From assembly GCA_020445665.1 (NCBI GenBank), contig JAGRGD010000098.1:1-32865 (forward strand): a DNA stretch of 32,865 bases, written 5' to 3'. Shown here piece by piece: positions 1 to 8,497 of the stretch. The notes under the pieces were generated by a model. It did no database searches. It had not been told where the DNA came from and saw only the letters and a program-made list of their open reading frames with translations. The position numbers and the translations under genes are program-made. Numbering within the stretch: the first letter of the stretch is position 1; every line of letters starts with the position of its first letter. This DNA comes from Rhodocyclaceae bacterium. GTDB lineage: Bacteria > Pseudomonadota > Gammaproteobacteria > Burkholderiales > Rhodocyclaceae.

Positions 1-42
1 CTGGTGTGTGAAGGAAGTGCTCTACCGCTGAGCTAACCGCCC
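1..42 (-). tRNA. tRNA-Val (CAC), partial at window edge
   Basis: Read on the minus strand, the sequence has a 7-nt acceptor 5' strand (GGGCGGT), TA, a paired D arm (GCTC/GAGC around AGCGGTA), then a 27-31 strand CTTCC and loop TTCACAC. The anticodon would be CAC, reading valine GUG. The 3' half is outside the window. Bases 39-43 as given (ACCAG) pair with 27-31 at only two of five positions, so the last few bases may be an assembly-edge artefact or the tRNA is unusual. The gene is divergent from gltX. Confidence 0.7.
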
Positions 43-120
43 GCGAAAAAATGAGCGGCGATTTTATGGGGCGCCCGGGGTTGCGTCAAGGCGGCGATGA
101 TTCGGGGCCCTTCGATCAAG

Positions 121-126
121 TAGAAT
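121..126 (+). promoter_or_regulatory. possible -10 element for gltX
   Basis: TAGAAT lies 36 bp before the gltX start codon and matches the sigma-70 -10 consensus in five of six positions. No convincing -35 is visible 16-18 bp upstream, so this is only a candidate. Confidence 0.25.
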
Positions 127-162
127 GCCGGCCTTTCTCCCGCTTTCAGCCGAGCCGTCACG

Positions 163-1566
163 ATGCCTTCCGCCGTCCGCACCCGTTTCGCCCCCAGCCC
201 CACCGGCTACCTCCACATCGGGGGCGCCCGCACCGCCCTGTTCTGCTGGGCCTATGCGCGCCGCCACCGCGGGCAGTTCATCCTGCGCATCGAGGATACC
301 GATGTGGCGCGCTCGACGCCGGAGGCGGTGCAGGCAATTCTCGACGGCCTGGCGTGGCTGGGGCTCGACTGCGACGAGGGGCCGTTCTACCAGATGCAGC
401 GCATGGACCGCTACAAGGCGGTGCTGGGCGAGTTGCTCGCCGCAGGCGAGGCCTATTACTGCTATACCTCGCCGGAGGAACTGGACGCCCTGCGCGAGGC
501 CCAGCGGGCCCGGGGCGAGAAGCCGCGCTACGACGGCCGCTGGCGGCCGGAGCCGGGCAAGACCCTGCCGGAGCCGCCGGCCGGGGTGAGACCGGTGGTG
601 CGCTTTCGCAACCCGGCGGATGGGGTGGTCGCCTGGGATGACCTGGTCAAGGGGCGCATCGAGTTCGCCAATGCGGAGCTCGACGACCTGATCATCGCCC
701 GGCCGGACGGCACCCCCACCTACAATTTCTGCGTCGTGGTGGACGACTGGGACATGCAGATCTCCCACGTCATCCGGGGCGACGACCACGTGAACAACAC
801 GCCGCGCCAGATCAACATCCTGCGCGCGCTGGGCGCCGAGGTGCCCCAGTACGCCCACCTGTCGATGATCCTCGGCGACGACGGCCAGAAGCTCTCCAAG
901 CGCCACGGCGCGGTCAGCGTCATGCAGTACGACGAGGCCGGCTACCTGCCCGATGCGGTCATCAACTACCTGGCGCGGCTGGGCTGGAGTCACGGCGACG
1001 ACGAGATCTTCTCTCGCGACCAGCTCGTCGAGTGGTTCGACCTGGATCACATCACCGCCTCGGCAGCCCAGTTCAACACCGAGAAGCTCAACTGGCTCAA
1101 TGGGCAGTACATCCGTCAGGCCGACGATGCGGTGCTGGTTGCCGATGCGACGCGGCGGATGGCCGCCCGGGGCGTAGATCTGGCCGCCGGGCCGGCACTG
1201 GCGGCGCTGGTGCCGCTGTACAAGGACCGCGCCGCGACCCTCAACGAGCTGGCCGACGCGCTGGCCGCCTACTACAGCCCGCCGACGCCGCCGGCCGAGT
1301 TGCTGGCCCAGCACCTGACCGATGCGTCCCGCGCCGCGCTCGGCGAGCTGGCGGGAACGCTCGCCGGGCTGGACTGGAACCGGGAGGCGATCAGCGGCGC
1401 GATCAAGGGGGTCATGAAGACCCATGGCCTGAAGATGCCGCAGGTGGCGATTCCGCTGCGGGTCCTGCTGCTCGGCGTGACGCAGACGCCGTCGATCGAT
1501 GCGGTGGTCGAGGTGATGGGGCGCGACCGGGTGCTGGAGCGGATCGGGAGCGGCCTGGTCGCCTGA
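163..1566 (+). CDS. gltX: glutamate--tRNA ligase
   Basis: Class I aminoacyl-tRNA synthetase that charges tRNA-Glu with glutamate in the cytoplasm; 467 aa, the usual length for bacterial GluRS. The N-terminus has [17 protein letters not shown], containing the HIGH-type ATP motif (HIGG), followed by LRIEDTD. The KMSKS-equivalent is KLSKRHG near residue 245. The C-terminal third is the all-helical anticodon-binding region. The ATG at 163 puts the conserved [11 protein letters not shown] at the very N-terminus as in family members; upstream extension in this frame is not supported. It converges on the PLD-family gene, with only about 30 bp between stop codons. Recognition by motif is strong. Confidence 0.97.
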   Translation: MPSAVRTRFAPSPTGYLHIGGARTALFCWAYARRHRGQFILRIEDTDVARSTPEAVQAILDGLAWLGLDCDEGPFYQMQRMDRYKAVLGELLAAGEAYYCYTSPEELDALREAQRARGEKPRYDGRWRPEPGKTLPEPPAGVRPVVRFRNPADGVVAWDDLVKGRIEFANAELDDLIIARPDGTPTYNFCVVVDDWDMQISHVIRGDDHVNNTPRQINILRALGAEVPQYAHLSMILGDDGQKLSKRHGAVSVMQYDEAGYLPDAVINYLARLGWSHGDDEIFSRDQLVEWFDLDHITASAAQFNTEKLNWLNGQYIRQADDAVLVADATRRMAARGVDLAAGPALAALVPLYKDRAATLNELADALAAYYSPPTPPAELLAQHLTDASRAALGELAGTLAGLDWNREAISGAIKGVMKTHGLKMPQVAIPLRVLLLGVTQTPSIDAVVEVMGRDRVLERIGSGLVA

Positions 1567-1596
1567 GGCGGCGTCTGCACGGCCGGGGCGGGCGGC

Positions 1597-3018
1597 CTAC
1601 CAGAGCGGCTCGAAGAGCCGCGCCAGCAGCTCGAGCATCCGCTCGGGCAGGGGGCGCTCCTGCCAGGCCTCCGGCGTGATGCGACGGGAGGCCGCGAGAT
1701 CGTCCTGGAACATGGCCTCCATCTGACGCGCAAAGTCGCGGCCCAGGACCACCACGTTCACCTCGTTGTTGCCGCCGAAGCTGCGCCAGTCCATGTTGCT
1801 GGAGCCCACGGTCGAGATGACCCCGTCGATGACCGCGGTCTTGGCGTGCAGCACGGCATGCTCGAACTCGTGGATGTCGACACCGGCCTCGAGCAGGCGC
1901 TGGTAGTAGCTACGGCCCGCGTAGAGCACCGGTCGGAAGTCACTGCGGGAGGGCAGGATCAGCTGGACCTGAACGCCGCGGCGGGCCGCGTCGGACAGCG
2001 CGGCGATCATGTCCTCGCCCGGCGCGAAGTAGGCCATCGTCAGGTGGATGCTGGCGAGCGATGCGTCGATGGCGGCCAGCAGCATGGCGTAGATCCGGTT
2101 GCGCTCGTCGTCCGGGCTGGAGGCGATCACCCAGGCCACGTCGTCGCCGGCGCGGCCGCCACCGGCGGGCTGATCCGGATCGAAACCGGGCACCTCGCCC
2201 TCACAGCCCTGAGCGAGCCAGGTCTGGCGGACGAGCACCGCAAGGGCCTCGACGGCGGGCCCCTGAAGTTGCAGTTGGGTGTCTCGCCAGCCGACCTCCC
2301 GCTCAAAGTGCGGCCCGCGCCCGAAACGCAGCGAGCCTGACGCATAGACGCCGCTGATGTTGATGCCGCCGGTGAAGGCGATCCGGTCGTCGACGACCAG
2401 GATCTTGCGATGGTCCCGGTGGGTGATGTCCCAGTAGCCGGGCCGCTCAAGGGGGGAGACCGGATTGAAGGCACAGACCATCACGCCGCTCCGGCGCAGT
2501 GCGTCGAAGTAGCCGTCGGGGGTTGTGACCGAGCCGATGTCGTCGTAGATCACGGCCACCAGGACCCCCTCGGCCCGCTTGGCCGCCAGCAGTCGGGCAA
2601 GGGCCTGCGAGACCTCGGCATCGTCGATGATGTAGCTTTCCAGCAGGATCGTGCGGCGGGCGCGGGCGATGGCATCGAACATCGCGGCGAATGTCGCCGG
2701 ACCGTCCACCAGGAGCTCACCGCGCGTGCCCTCATGAAGCTGCAGCTCGCCGAAGGTCGCGAGGGCGGCCAACTGGCGCTCAAGCAGGGTCTGGCGCCCC
2801 TCGTCGCCCAGCTTGCGGATTGCGGCCACCCGCTCCCGGTGGGTGAGCTGCCCGTCCGCGTCGGCGACGCTGACGGCCGCGGCCAGGGATCGCTCGTCGG
2901 CCACACTCGCCATGCGGCTTGCGGCGGTCGTTTCGTCGCGGGCAACCCGTGTGCCGGCGCAGCCGGCGAGGGCGGCGCACAGCAGCAACAGCAGGGTCAG
3001 GCAGGGCACGCGGGTCAT
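1597..3018 (-). CDS. phospholipase D / cardiolipin synthase-like lipoprotein
   Basis: A 473-aa PLD-superfamily protein. Both HKD motifs are visible: HRKILVVDD followed by GGINISG in the middle, and LHAKTAVIDG followed by GSSNMDW near residue 400. Two HKD motifs with GG/GS-N pairs are typical of cardiolipin synthases, which join phosphatidylglycerol with a second phospholipid. Unlike ClsA, which has N-terminal transmembrane helices, this one starts with a lipoprotein signal (lipobox LAGC, Cys20), so it is probably anchored in the outer or inner membrane facing the periplasm. The ATG at 3018 was chosen because it places the signal peptide at the N-terminus; the open frame continues upstream but without signal character. 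A phosphodiesterase or phospholipase role is also possible. Confidence 0.85.
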   Translation of the reverse strand: MTRVPCLTLLLLLCAALAGCAGTRVARDETTAASRMASVADERSLAAAVSVADADGQLTHRERVAAIRKLGDEGRQTLLERQLAALATFGELQLHEGTRGELLVDGPATFAAMFDAIARARRTILLESYIIDDAEVSQALARLLAAKRAEGVLVAVIYDDIGSVTTPDGYFDALRRSGVMVCAFNPVSPLERPGYWDITHRDHRKILVVDDRIAFTGGINISGVYASGSLRFGRGPHFEREVGWRDTQLQLQGPAVEALAVLVRQTWLAQGCEGEVPGFDPDQPAGGGRAGDDVAWVIASSPDDERNRIYAMLLAAIDASLASIHLTMAYFAPGEDMIAALSDAARRGVQVQLILPSRSDFRPVLYAGRSYYQRLLEAGVDIHEFEHAVLHAKTAVIDGVISTVGSSNMDWRSFGGNNEVNVVVLGRDFARQMEAMFQDDLAASRRITPEAWQERPLPERMLELLARLFEPLW

Positions 3019-3223
3019 GGTTTGGTTCCGGTTGTCGCCCCGGGTCGCAGGGTCCGGGGGCCGCTGAGACCAAGGTAAGCAGGGGGCGAAGACCTGCCTG
3101 TAGGCCGACGCCGGCTCGGCTGTAGGCAGGGGACGAATTTGAGATGGCACCGGATGGGCTCGGTTACACTGCGCCGTGTTGGAATCGACGTTGCCCTGCC
3201 GCCGCCCCCGGCGGTCTGACCCC

Positions 3224-3877
3224 ATGCCGAACGAACTCGCCGTACCGGTTTTTGCCGTTGCCCTGACCCTGATGGTGCTGGTCGGTGCTGCGGTGATCTG
3301 GCGTTATCGCCGGCGCGAGTCGGCGCGAGTGGCGCGGGGCCTGGCGCTCGATGCTGCCACCGTGATCGACGCCCTCGGCTTCGCGACAACGCCCGCCAAC
3401 CTCCTGTATTCGGTGACCCTGGGGCCGTCCGGCGGACGGGGCATGTGGACCCTGGTTCGGGACGGCGATGGGCAGGATGCCGGGCGGGTCGGCTTTCCGG
3501 TGGCCAATGGAGGCGTGATCCGGACGATCTCGTGCGAGGAGGGCGACTACGCCTGCCACCGCATCTTCGGCATGTCCGGCGACCGGGTCAGTCTGCAGCG
3601 GGCCGGCAGCGACGCGATCCGCATGCAGTTCGAGGCGGGCGCCGGCGTCGAGCGCTATCGCATCAACGGGGAGGTTGTGTACGAACGGCGACCCCTGTCG
3701 CCGATGTCGCCCGGTCGCTGGCGCATCGAGTCCCGCGGCGAGACGGTGGCTGTCCTGGTGAACCTCGCTGCCGATCTCGACCTGCGTGCCCAGGCCCTGA
3801 TCGCGCAGGGGGAGTTGCCGCTGGTGGACCGCCTGTTCATCCTCGCCATGTCCGACACCGCCGTTGCCGCGACGTGA
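3224..3877 (+). CDS. membrane-anchored protein of unknown function
   Basis: A 217-aa protein from the ATG at 3224. It has one N-terminal transmembrane segment (about residues 5-23, VPVFAVALTLMVLVGAAVIW) followed by basic RYRRRE, so the rest is probably cytoplasmic. I do not recognise the soluble domain, which is beta-rich, contains Cys residues in SCEEGDYACHR, and ends in a helical segment. An alternative in-frame GTG at 3176 would add 16 residues with no obvious function. Its stop overlaps the GTG start of the next gene by four bases (GTGA), so the two are translationally coupled and probably work together. There is no strong Shine-Dalgarno before 3224, so the start is uncertain. Confidence 0.7.
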   Translation: MPNELAVPVFAVALTLMVLVGAAVIWRYRRRESARVARGLALDAATVIDALGFATTPANLLYSVTLGPSGGRGMWTLVRDGDGQDAGRVGFPVANGGVIRTISCEEGDYACHRIFGMSGDRVSLQRAGSDAIRMQFEAGAGVERYRINGEVVYERRPLSPMSPGRWRIESRGETVAVLVNLAADLDLRAQALIAQGELPLVDRLFILAMSDTAVAAT

Positions 3878-4572
3878 GGCCGGATTACCGGCCGCTCTCG
3901 GCCGTCGGCCTGAACGCGCAGGCCATTCTCGACATCGATGCACTGCCCGAGGCAACACGGGAACGGCTGGCTGCCGCCGTCGATCTGTCGCCCTGGCGCC
4001 GCATCGTTCTCATCGCCAATACAGGCCCCGAGCTGTGGCGCGCCGTGCAGGCCGCCGGTGTCGGGGGTGCCCATCCCATTGACGATTTCAGCATCGATAC
4101 GGTCGGGCGCTGGTGGTCCGGGCATGCGGGCGGTGCGCGGTGCTTGCGCCTCTACCCGGACGGCGCACCGATCGACCTCCAGGCGCTGGGGCGGGCGGTG
4201 GGATGGCACCACGATAGCCCGCTGAAGATCGGCATCCACCCCGTATGGGGCACCTGGTTCGGCTACCGGGTGGCGCTGCTCACCGATGCACCCTGGACCC
4301 CGACGCCGCCCGAGGCTGGCGACGTGCCCTGCCTCCGCTGCGAGGCGCCGCCATGCCGAGCCGCCTGCCCGGCCGGCGCGGTCGGTGCGGACGGCCTCGA
4401 TCTGCCCGCCTGCCTGCGCTTCCGCACGCAGCCCGATTCGCCCTGCGCCCGGACCTGCCTCGCCCGCCTGGCCTGCCCGGCCGGAGTGGCGTATCGCTAC
4501 GACGAGGCTCAGATCCGTCACAGTTACGGCGATTCGCTGCAAGCGATTCGCCATTTTGGCCTGCCAGGATAA
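3874..4572 (+). CDS. CblC/QueG-like protein with double [4Fe-4S]-type cysteine motifs
   Basis: A 232-aa protein starting at a GTG that overlaps the upstream stop codon (GTGA). Residues 108-135 (VGW...IHPVWGTWFGYR) resemble the HPxxGxWFAxR segment of CblC/MMACHC and the GW...G.WF segment of QueG, both cobalamin-binding flavoprotein-fold reductases. Residues 153-166 give CxxCxxxxCxxxCP and residues 180-202 give C-x10-C-x3-C-x4-CP, eight cysteines suitable for two [4Fe-4S] clusters and arranged like the QueG ferredoxin domain. The C-terminal HEAT repeats that QueG uses for tRNA are missing and the protein is about 120 residues shorter, so it is not QueG. I infer a corrinoid- or flavin-linked Fe-S redox protein; substrate unknown. 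Confidence 0.7.
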   Translation: MRPDYRPLSAVGLNAQAILDIDALPEATRERLAAAVDLSPWRRIVLIANTGPELWRAVQAAGVGGAHPIDDFSIDTVGRWWSGHAGGARCLRLYPDGAPIDLQALGRAVGWHHDSPLKIGIHPVWGTWFGYRVALLTDAPWTPTPPEAGDVPCLRCEAPPCRAACPAGAVGADGLDLPACLRFRTQPDSPCARTCLARLACPAGVAYRYDEAQIRHSYGDSLQAIRHFGLPG

Positions 4573-4587
4573 CGCGCTGGCGTTTCG

Positions 4588-4615
4588 GGCGACCGGACCG
4601 GAGGGCCCGGTCGCC
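4588..4615. terminator. hairpin between convergent genes
   Basis: A perfect 9-bp inverted repeat, GGCGACCGG at 4588-4596 and CCGGTCGCC at 4607-4615, with a 10-nt loop, sits in the 52-bp gap between two convergent stop codons. The position suggests a bidirectional terminator, but neither side has a T tract. Confidence 0.45.
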
Positions 4616-4624
4616 TGGGCCGAA

Positions 4625-5953
4625 TCAGTTGCAGAGCTCGGGGCCGAGGCAATACTTGAGCACTACCGCGTCCACGCCGGTACCGGTTCCGGCGCCGGAG
4701 CCGAGACCAGCCACGATGTAGCAGCCGAGGGGCGTCGGCAGCAGCGTGGCCGGGTTGATCAGGTTGGCTACGAGCTGCACTTCGCCCTGGGGTGGCATGT
4801 GGAGCCAGGACTGGGCGCCGAAGGCGTCGTACTTGATCAACATCTGGCCCTGCTGATACTCGGCGAGCACCAGCACGTTGCCGCTGGCGTCGATGGCGAT
4901 CGACTCGCCCGCGTTGAACATGCCCGACCGGTACGTGTTCTGCCAGATTGAGCTGCCATCCACGCCCGAGAGCTTGACGGTGCCAGCGTCGGCGAACAGA
5001 TAGCCACTGGTGCCATTCATGATGCCGGTCGCAATGACGTCGCCGTTCTGGTCGACAGCGAGATCGTGGAGGTCGTCGAACAGGGTCGGGTCGCCGTAGC
5101 GACCGCCCCACAGCTTGATGCCGGCCGGGTTCCATTTCGCGATCGAGAAGTCGCTCTTGTAGGTGCCGCCAACCGTGACGCCGCCGTCATCGTCCAGTCT
5201 GAGCGTATGCGCGCTTCCCTCCGCGTGCCGGTCGGCCCAGACCACGGCGCCGTTCGCGTCGAGACGGGCGACCTCGATGCCGGTGATGCCGTCGGACAGC
5301 CGCGTACCGCAACTGACCGCGACGCCGCTGTCCTGGGTTGCGGCGATGCCGCCTGGCTGGCCGTCGGGCGCCTTGAGTCCGGGCAGCGACCACTGCCACT
5401 CCTGGACGCCATCCGCACCGTACTTGATCACCATGCAAGTGTCCGAGGTGTAGAGCTTGCCGATCATATAGACCGACCCGTCCGGCGCTACGGAGAGGCG
5501 GGCGGGCGAGAAATCGGTTCGCACCGCTGTCCAGTGGAGTTGTCCGTCAATGTCGTATTTGATCAGCGTCGACCGCGAGTCATTGGAGCCGACCGCGTCC
5601 ATGGCGACGAGATAGACCGCACCCCGCGGGTCGTACTCGCTGTCGATGGCCTCGGCACCGAGTGAGCCATCGCCACGGAACGCGTTATCCCAGATCGTCG
5701 CGCCGGTCTTGTCGAGTTTGACGAGGCGGGCCTCCATGATGTCGGCGAAGAAGGTGCCGTTCTTGAATTTCGTGGTGGCAGCGACATACAGGTTGCCGGC
5801 GGAATCCATCGAGGTCGCGGCGTACTGGTCTTGGGAGATCTGGGGCGTGCCGGTTATGGCAGTGTCCCATTTCTTGTCGACGGTCTGCTGGGCCATCGCG
5901 GTCAGCGGGAGGCTTGCCGCGACGATGGCGAGCAGGCGGGTGTTCAGTGTCAT
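4625..5953 (-). CDS. secreted beta-propeller-like repeat protein
   Basis: A 442-aa protein with a Sec signal peptide (cleavage probably after AMA, about residue 21). The mature part consists of repeated units with patterns such as DSAGNLYVAA, APDGSVYMIG, LDANGAVVWA, DQNGDVIATG and DASGNVLVLA. Each has a D-x-x-G-x-V/L-h motif typical of SBBP/delta-60-type or PQQ-like beta-propeller blades, alternating with K-x-D/N-x-x-G-x-x-x-W elements. Four cysteines lie in the second half. It is probably periplasmic or extracellular and binding rather than enzymatic; no catalytic motif is evident. It is a single-gene unit with an AT-rich upstream pocket. Ligand and role are unknown. Confidence 0.75.
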   Translation of the reverse strand: MTLNTRLLAIVAASLPLTAMAQQTVDKKWDTAITGTPQISQDQYAATSMDSAGNLYVAATTKFKNGTFFADIMEARLVKLDKTGATIWDNAFRGDGSLGAEAIDSEYDPRGAVYLVAMDAVGSNDSRSTLIKYDIDGQLHWTAVRTDFSPARLSVAPDGSVYMIGKLYTSDTCMVIKYGADGVQEWQWSLPGLKAPDGQPGGIAATQDSGVAVSCGTRLSDGITGIEVARLDANGAVVWADRHAEGSAHTLRLDDDGGVTVGGTYKSDFSIAKWNPAGIKLWGGRYGDPTLFDDLHDLAVDQNGDVIATGIMNGTSGYLFADAGTVKLSGVDGSSIWQNTYRSGMFNAGESIAIDASGNVLVLAEYQQGQMLIKYDAFGAQSWLHMPPQGEVQLVANLINPATLLPTPLGCYIVAGLGSGAGTGTGVDAVVLKYCLGPELCN

Positions 5954-6017
5954 TCTCGGGCTCCGGTGGTAGGGTTCCCGGGTGGCGGCTCGCGCACCCG
6001 GCGATGCAGCGCCGAGA

Positions 6018-6062
6018 GTGTAAATAGCTATATTGGGTAATGCGATCCGGTTACGCGTATTG
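6018..6062 (-). promoter_or_regulatory. AT-rich pocket upstream of the propeller gene
   Basis: In the 225-bp non-coding stretch 5954-6178, this segment is far more AT-rich than its surroundings, with TAAATAGCTATATT and GGTAATG. It lies 65-110 bp upstream of the minus-strand propeller gene and is the likely promoter/operator region. I could not assign a convincing -35/-10 pair. Confidence 0.3.
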
Positions 6063-6126
6063 CATGATGCGGATCAAGCATTGAGCTGACGGGCGCGTTC
6101 GCCGCGCGGCAGGAACGTCACAGGGC

Positions 6127-6151
6127 CGCCCGATCGAAGCGTCATCGGGCG
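6127..6151 (-). terminator. hairpin downstream of the large PLD gene
   Basis: A perfect 8-bp inverted repeat (CGCCCGAT / ATCGGGCG, 9-nt loop) lies 27 bp beyond the stop codon of the 741-aa PLD gene. There is no T tract after it, so terminator function is a guess from position. Confidence 0.3.
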
Positions 6152-6178
6152 ACATTCCAGACACGACGTACCGTGTTG

Positions 6179-8404
6179 CTAGATGGCCTTGAACAGGGCG
6201 TTGAAGCGGTCTGCCGCCTCGGCATCCCCGCGCAGGATCTTGCGTGAGAGCACATAGACCTCGCCGGTGGCGGCCTGCAGGCGCAGCTTCAGGTCGCTGC
6301 GCTGCTCGGGGGTCATGCGCTCCTCACCGGCGTAGCGGTCGAGCAGCCGGTCCACGAGGCGGTCGCGCTCGGTGGCCAGGTCGTTGGCGTCGCGCCCGAG
6401 GGACGCCGTCAGCTCCGTAGTACGACCGGGTTGTGCGATCACGCCGTCGAGCCAGTCGGTGTAGCTGCGGATGAAATCCGGCGCCCGGCGGATGAACAGG
6501 CCGTTGTTGCTGTCCATCATCAGGCTGCGCACGTCGGCGTTTGAGGAGCCGATGAAGATCGCCTGGTCGAAGACCATCACCTTGCTGTGCAGCGACAGCC
6601 GCGTGCCCGCCACGGGCTGGTACTCCAGGTAGCGGAAGGTGGCCCTTGGCGCGGTCGCAGGGGTCTCCTTGAGGTGGTCGGCAAGGGCCTTGAGTTGCCA
6701 CACGGCGAGCAGATTGACCACGTTCAGATCGGTGGTCTCGAGTGAATTGGTCAGCAGCGTGATGTCGACGCCGCCGCAGGGGCGGCTGCCGTCGATCATG
6801 GCGCCGAGATCCTGCAGCAGGTTGGCGGGCAGGAACAGGTAGGCGTTGTGGACGACTACGCGCCGGCGCCCGCCATCGCCAGCCTCGCAGGTGGCCTTCA
6901 GGGCGCTGCGCCAGAGGGACTGGATGTGCTTGCCGCCTGCGGCCTCCTCCCCGTGGCGGGCGCCGTAGCTGCGCTGCCCGCCGGCCACCGGCAGGTTCTC
7001 GAGGTAGTGGATCTCGGCGCCGGGATCGAGGGTGATCCGCTGCCCGGGCACTTCCGGTGTGTAATCGTCTTGGTAGCGGGCCACCTGCGCCTGGTGGGCT
7101 GCGGCGATCCGCGCGATGCGGGCCTCGAGGGGCACGAAGCTGGCGGCCAGTTCGCGGTCGACGCAGGCCGTGTCGCGGCCCTCGTCGCACGCCACCTGGG
7201 CGGCATTGAGCGCCTCGAAGTTCTCCAGCAGGTCGTTGGGCGCCTGGGCCCGCACCGCCTCGAGCGACGCCACCGACTCGAGCGCCCACAGCCGGTCGAA
7301 GCTGGCGGCGAGCACCGGCGCCGGTGCGCCGAGGTCGAGCCGCAGGTCGGTGTCCATGAAGATGTACTTCTGCGCCAGCGGGTTCGGGCGCATATGGTAC
7401 GAATCCTCCACGTTGCGGCCTCCGAGCACCAGGCGCTCACGATCCGCGAGGAGGAGCTTGTGGTGGAGGAACTCGGTCAGGTAGTCCCAGTCCTTCTGCG
7501 CCTGGGCGTCGTTCTGGCGCTCGACGGGGAGGTAGTTGCCGACCGTCTCGAACACCGGGTTCACCTGCTCGGCGAAGGCCAGCCGCGCGAAGGCGAGCTT
7601 CAGGCGCGCCCGCAGGCCATCAACCCCGCCCAGGTAGCGGGCACGGAAGTACACCTTGCCGAGGGCCTTGAGCTGGTCGAGGCGATCGCCGCCGGCGTCA
7701 CCGGCCGAGGCGCTGAGGGCCTCGGTGTCGATGGCCTGGCCCCGCGTGATCGCGTAGGCCATCAGCTTCGGATGCTTGCCGTAGAGGCCGGACAGGAAAA
7801 CGCCGGCCCCGGCGAGGCGGGCGTCGTCCGATGCGTCCGGTGTGAGCTGGCCGGCAGCGAAGCGGGCCTCGATGGCGGCCCGCTTGGCGTCGTCGCAGGC
7901 GGCCCCGCTCGCCCCGACGTCGGCGCAGCTGGTGGTCAGGTAGGCCGCATCGCGGACGATCTCGCGGGTCGGGCGGTTGTAGAAGCGCACCTCAATCCTG
8001 CCCTGACCTTCCTGCTCGAGCCAGCTGAAGCGGTCGAGATCCTTGTAGGCGGAGAAGTAATCCACCAGCAGGCGTACCTGCACGCCGCGCCGGGCGGCAT
8101 CGATGAGCGCCTGGCTCAGGCGCGAGGACGAGTAGTCGTCGGAGAAGATGTAGTAGGCGAGGTCGAGGCGCTCCGTGGCCGACTCGACCAGTGCGAGCTT
8201 GGCCGCAAAGGCGTGGTCGTTGCCGAGCAGGGCCTCGGCCTGGGTGTAGGCGAGGGGGCCGGCGCTGGCTTCGGCGGCGAGGCGGGCGTCGACCGCGTCG
8301 CCGGCGGGTGGAGCCAGCGTCGCGCAGGCGGCGAGGAGCAGGGCCGGCCCGGTGAGGGCAAGCCGTCGAAGAGTCGTAGACTGGATCGAGTCGCGAAGGG
8401 ACAT
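6179..8404 (-). CDS. phospholipase D-family lipoprotein (large)
   Basis: A 741-aa PLD-superfamily protein with a lipoprotein signal (lipobox LAAC, Cys27). The N-terminal half contains LDLAYYIFSDD and GVQVRLLVDYFSAYKD, characteristic of the PLD fold. The first HKD is LHHKLLLADRE followed by GGRNVEDSY (around residue 315) and the second is LHSKVMVFDQ followed by GSSNADVRS (around residue 610). It is much longer than classical cardiolipin synthases (about 480 aa), with inserts between the first beta strands and the first HKD motif. Likely reaction: phosphatidyl transfer or phospholipid hydrolysis at the envelope. It is divergent from the ChaN-like gene across a 93-bp gap. It belongs to a different subfamily from the 473-aa PLD protein 3 kb away. 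Confidence 0.85.
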   Translation of the reverse strand: MSLRDSIQSTTLRRLALTGPALLLAACATLAPPAGDAVDARLAAEASAGPLAYTQAEALLGNDHAFAAKLALVESATERLDLAYYIFSDDYSSSRLSQALIDAARRGVQVRLLVDYFSAYKDLDRFSWLEQEGQGRIEVRFYNRPTREIVRDAAYLTTSCADVGASGAACDDAKRAAIEARFAAGQLTPDASDDARLAGAGVFLSGLYGKHPKLMAYAITRGQAIDTEALSASAGDAGGDRLDQLKALGKVYFRARYLGGVDGLRARLKLAFARLAFAEQVNPVFETVGNYLPVERQNDAQAQKDWDYLTEFLHHKLLLADRERLVLGGRNVEDSYHMRPNPLAQKYIFMDTDLRLDLGAPAPVLAASFDRLWALESVASLEAVRAQAPNDLLENFEALNAAQVACDEGRDTACVDRELAASFVPLEARIARIAAAHQAQVARYQDDYTPEVPGQRITLDPGAEIHYLENLPVAGGQRSYGARHGEEAAGGKHIQSLWRSALKATCEAGDGGRRRVVVHNAYLFLPANLLQDLGAMIDGSRPCGGVDITLLTNSLETTDLNVVNLLAVWQLKALADHLKETPATAPRATFRYLEYQPVAGTRLSLHSKVMVFDQAIFIGSSNADVRSLMMDSNNGLFIRRAPDFIRSYTDWLDGVIAQPGRTTELTASLGRDANDLATERDRLVDRLLDRYAGEERMTPEQRSDLKLRLQAATGEVYVLSRKILRGDAEAADRFNALFKAI

Positions 8405-8482
8405 GGCGGTCGTCGGGGGGCTAGCGGATCGTCATAGCATAGGCGATTCCGGCCCACCGGTGGGGCGTCGGGCGGGCAGGGC

Positions 8483-8491
8483 TGCTAGACT
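8483..8491 (+). promoter_or_regulatory. candidate extended -10 for the ChaN-like gene
   Basis: TGCTAGACT is an extended -10 (TGn plus TAGACT) ending 6 bp before the ATG. No Shine-Dalgarno is visible between it and the start, so if it is used the transcript would be leaderless or nearly so. No clear -35 is present. Confidence 0.3.
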
Positions 8492-8497
8492 GCGGCC

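Noticed and set aside
64-1425. A 453-codon minus-strand frame antisense to gltX.
   Set aside because: A mirror of gltX codon bias; GluRS on the plus strand is unambiguous.
3445-3873. Extension of the CblC/QueG-like gene upstream into the preceding gene.
   Set aside because: The extra sequence is an out-of-frame Arg-rich translation of the neighbour; the GTG coupled to its stop codon is preferred.
6848-8437. A 529-codon plus-strand frame antisense to the large PLD gene.
   Set aside because: Its protein is low-complexity Gly/Val/Glu-rich without motifs; the minus strand carries two HKD motifs and a lipoprotein signal.
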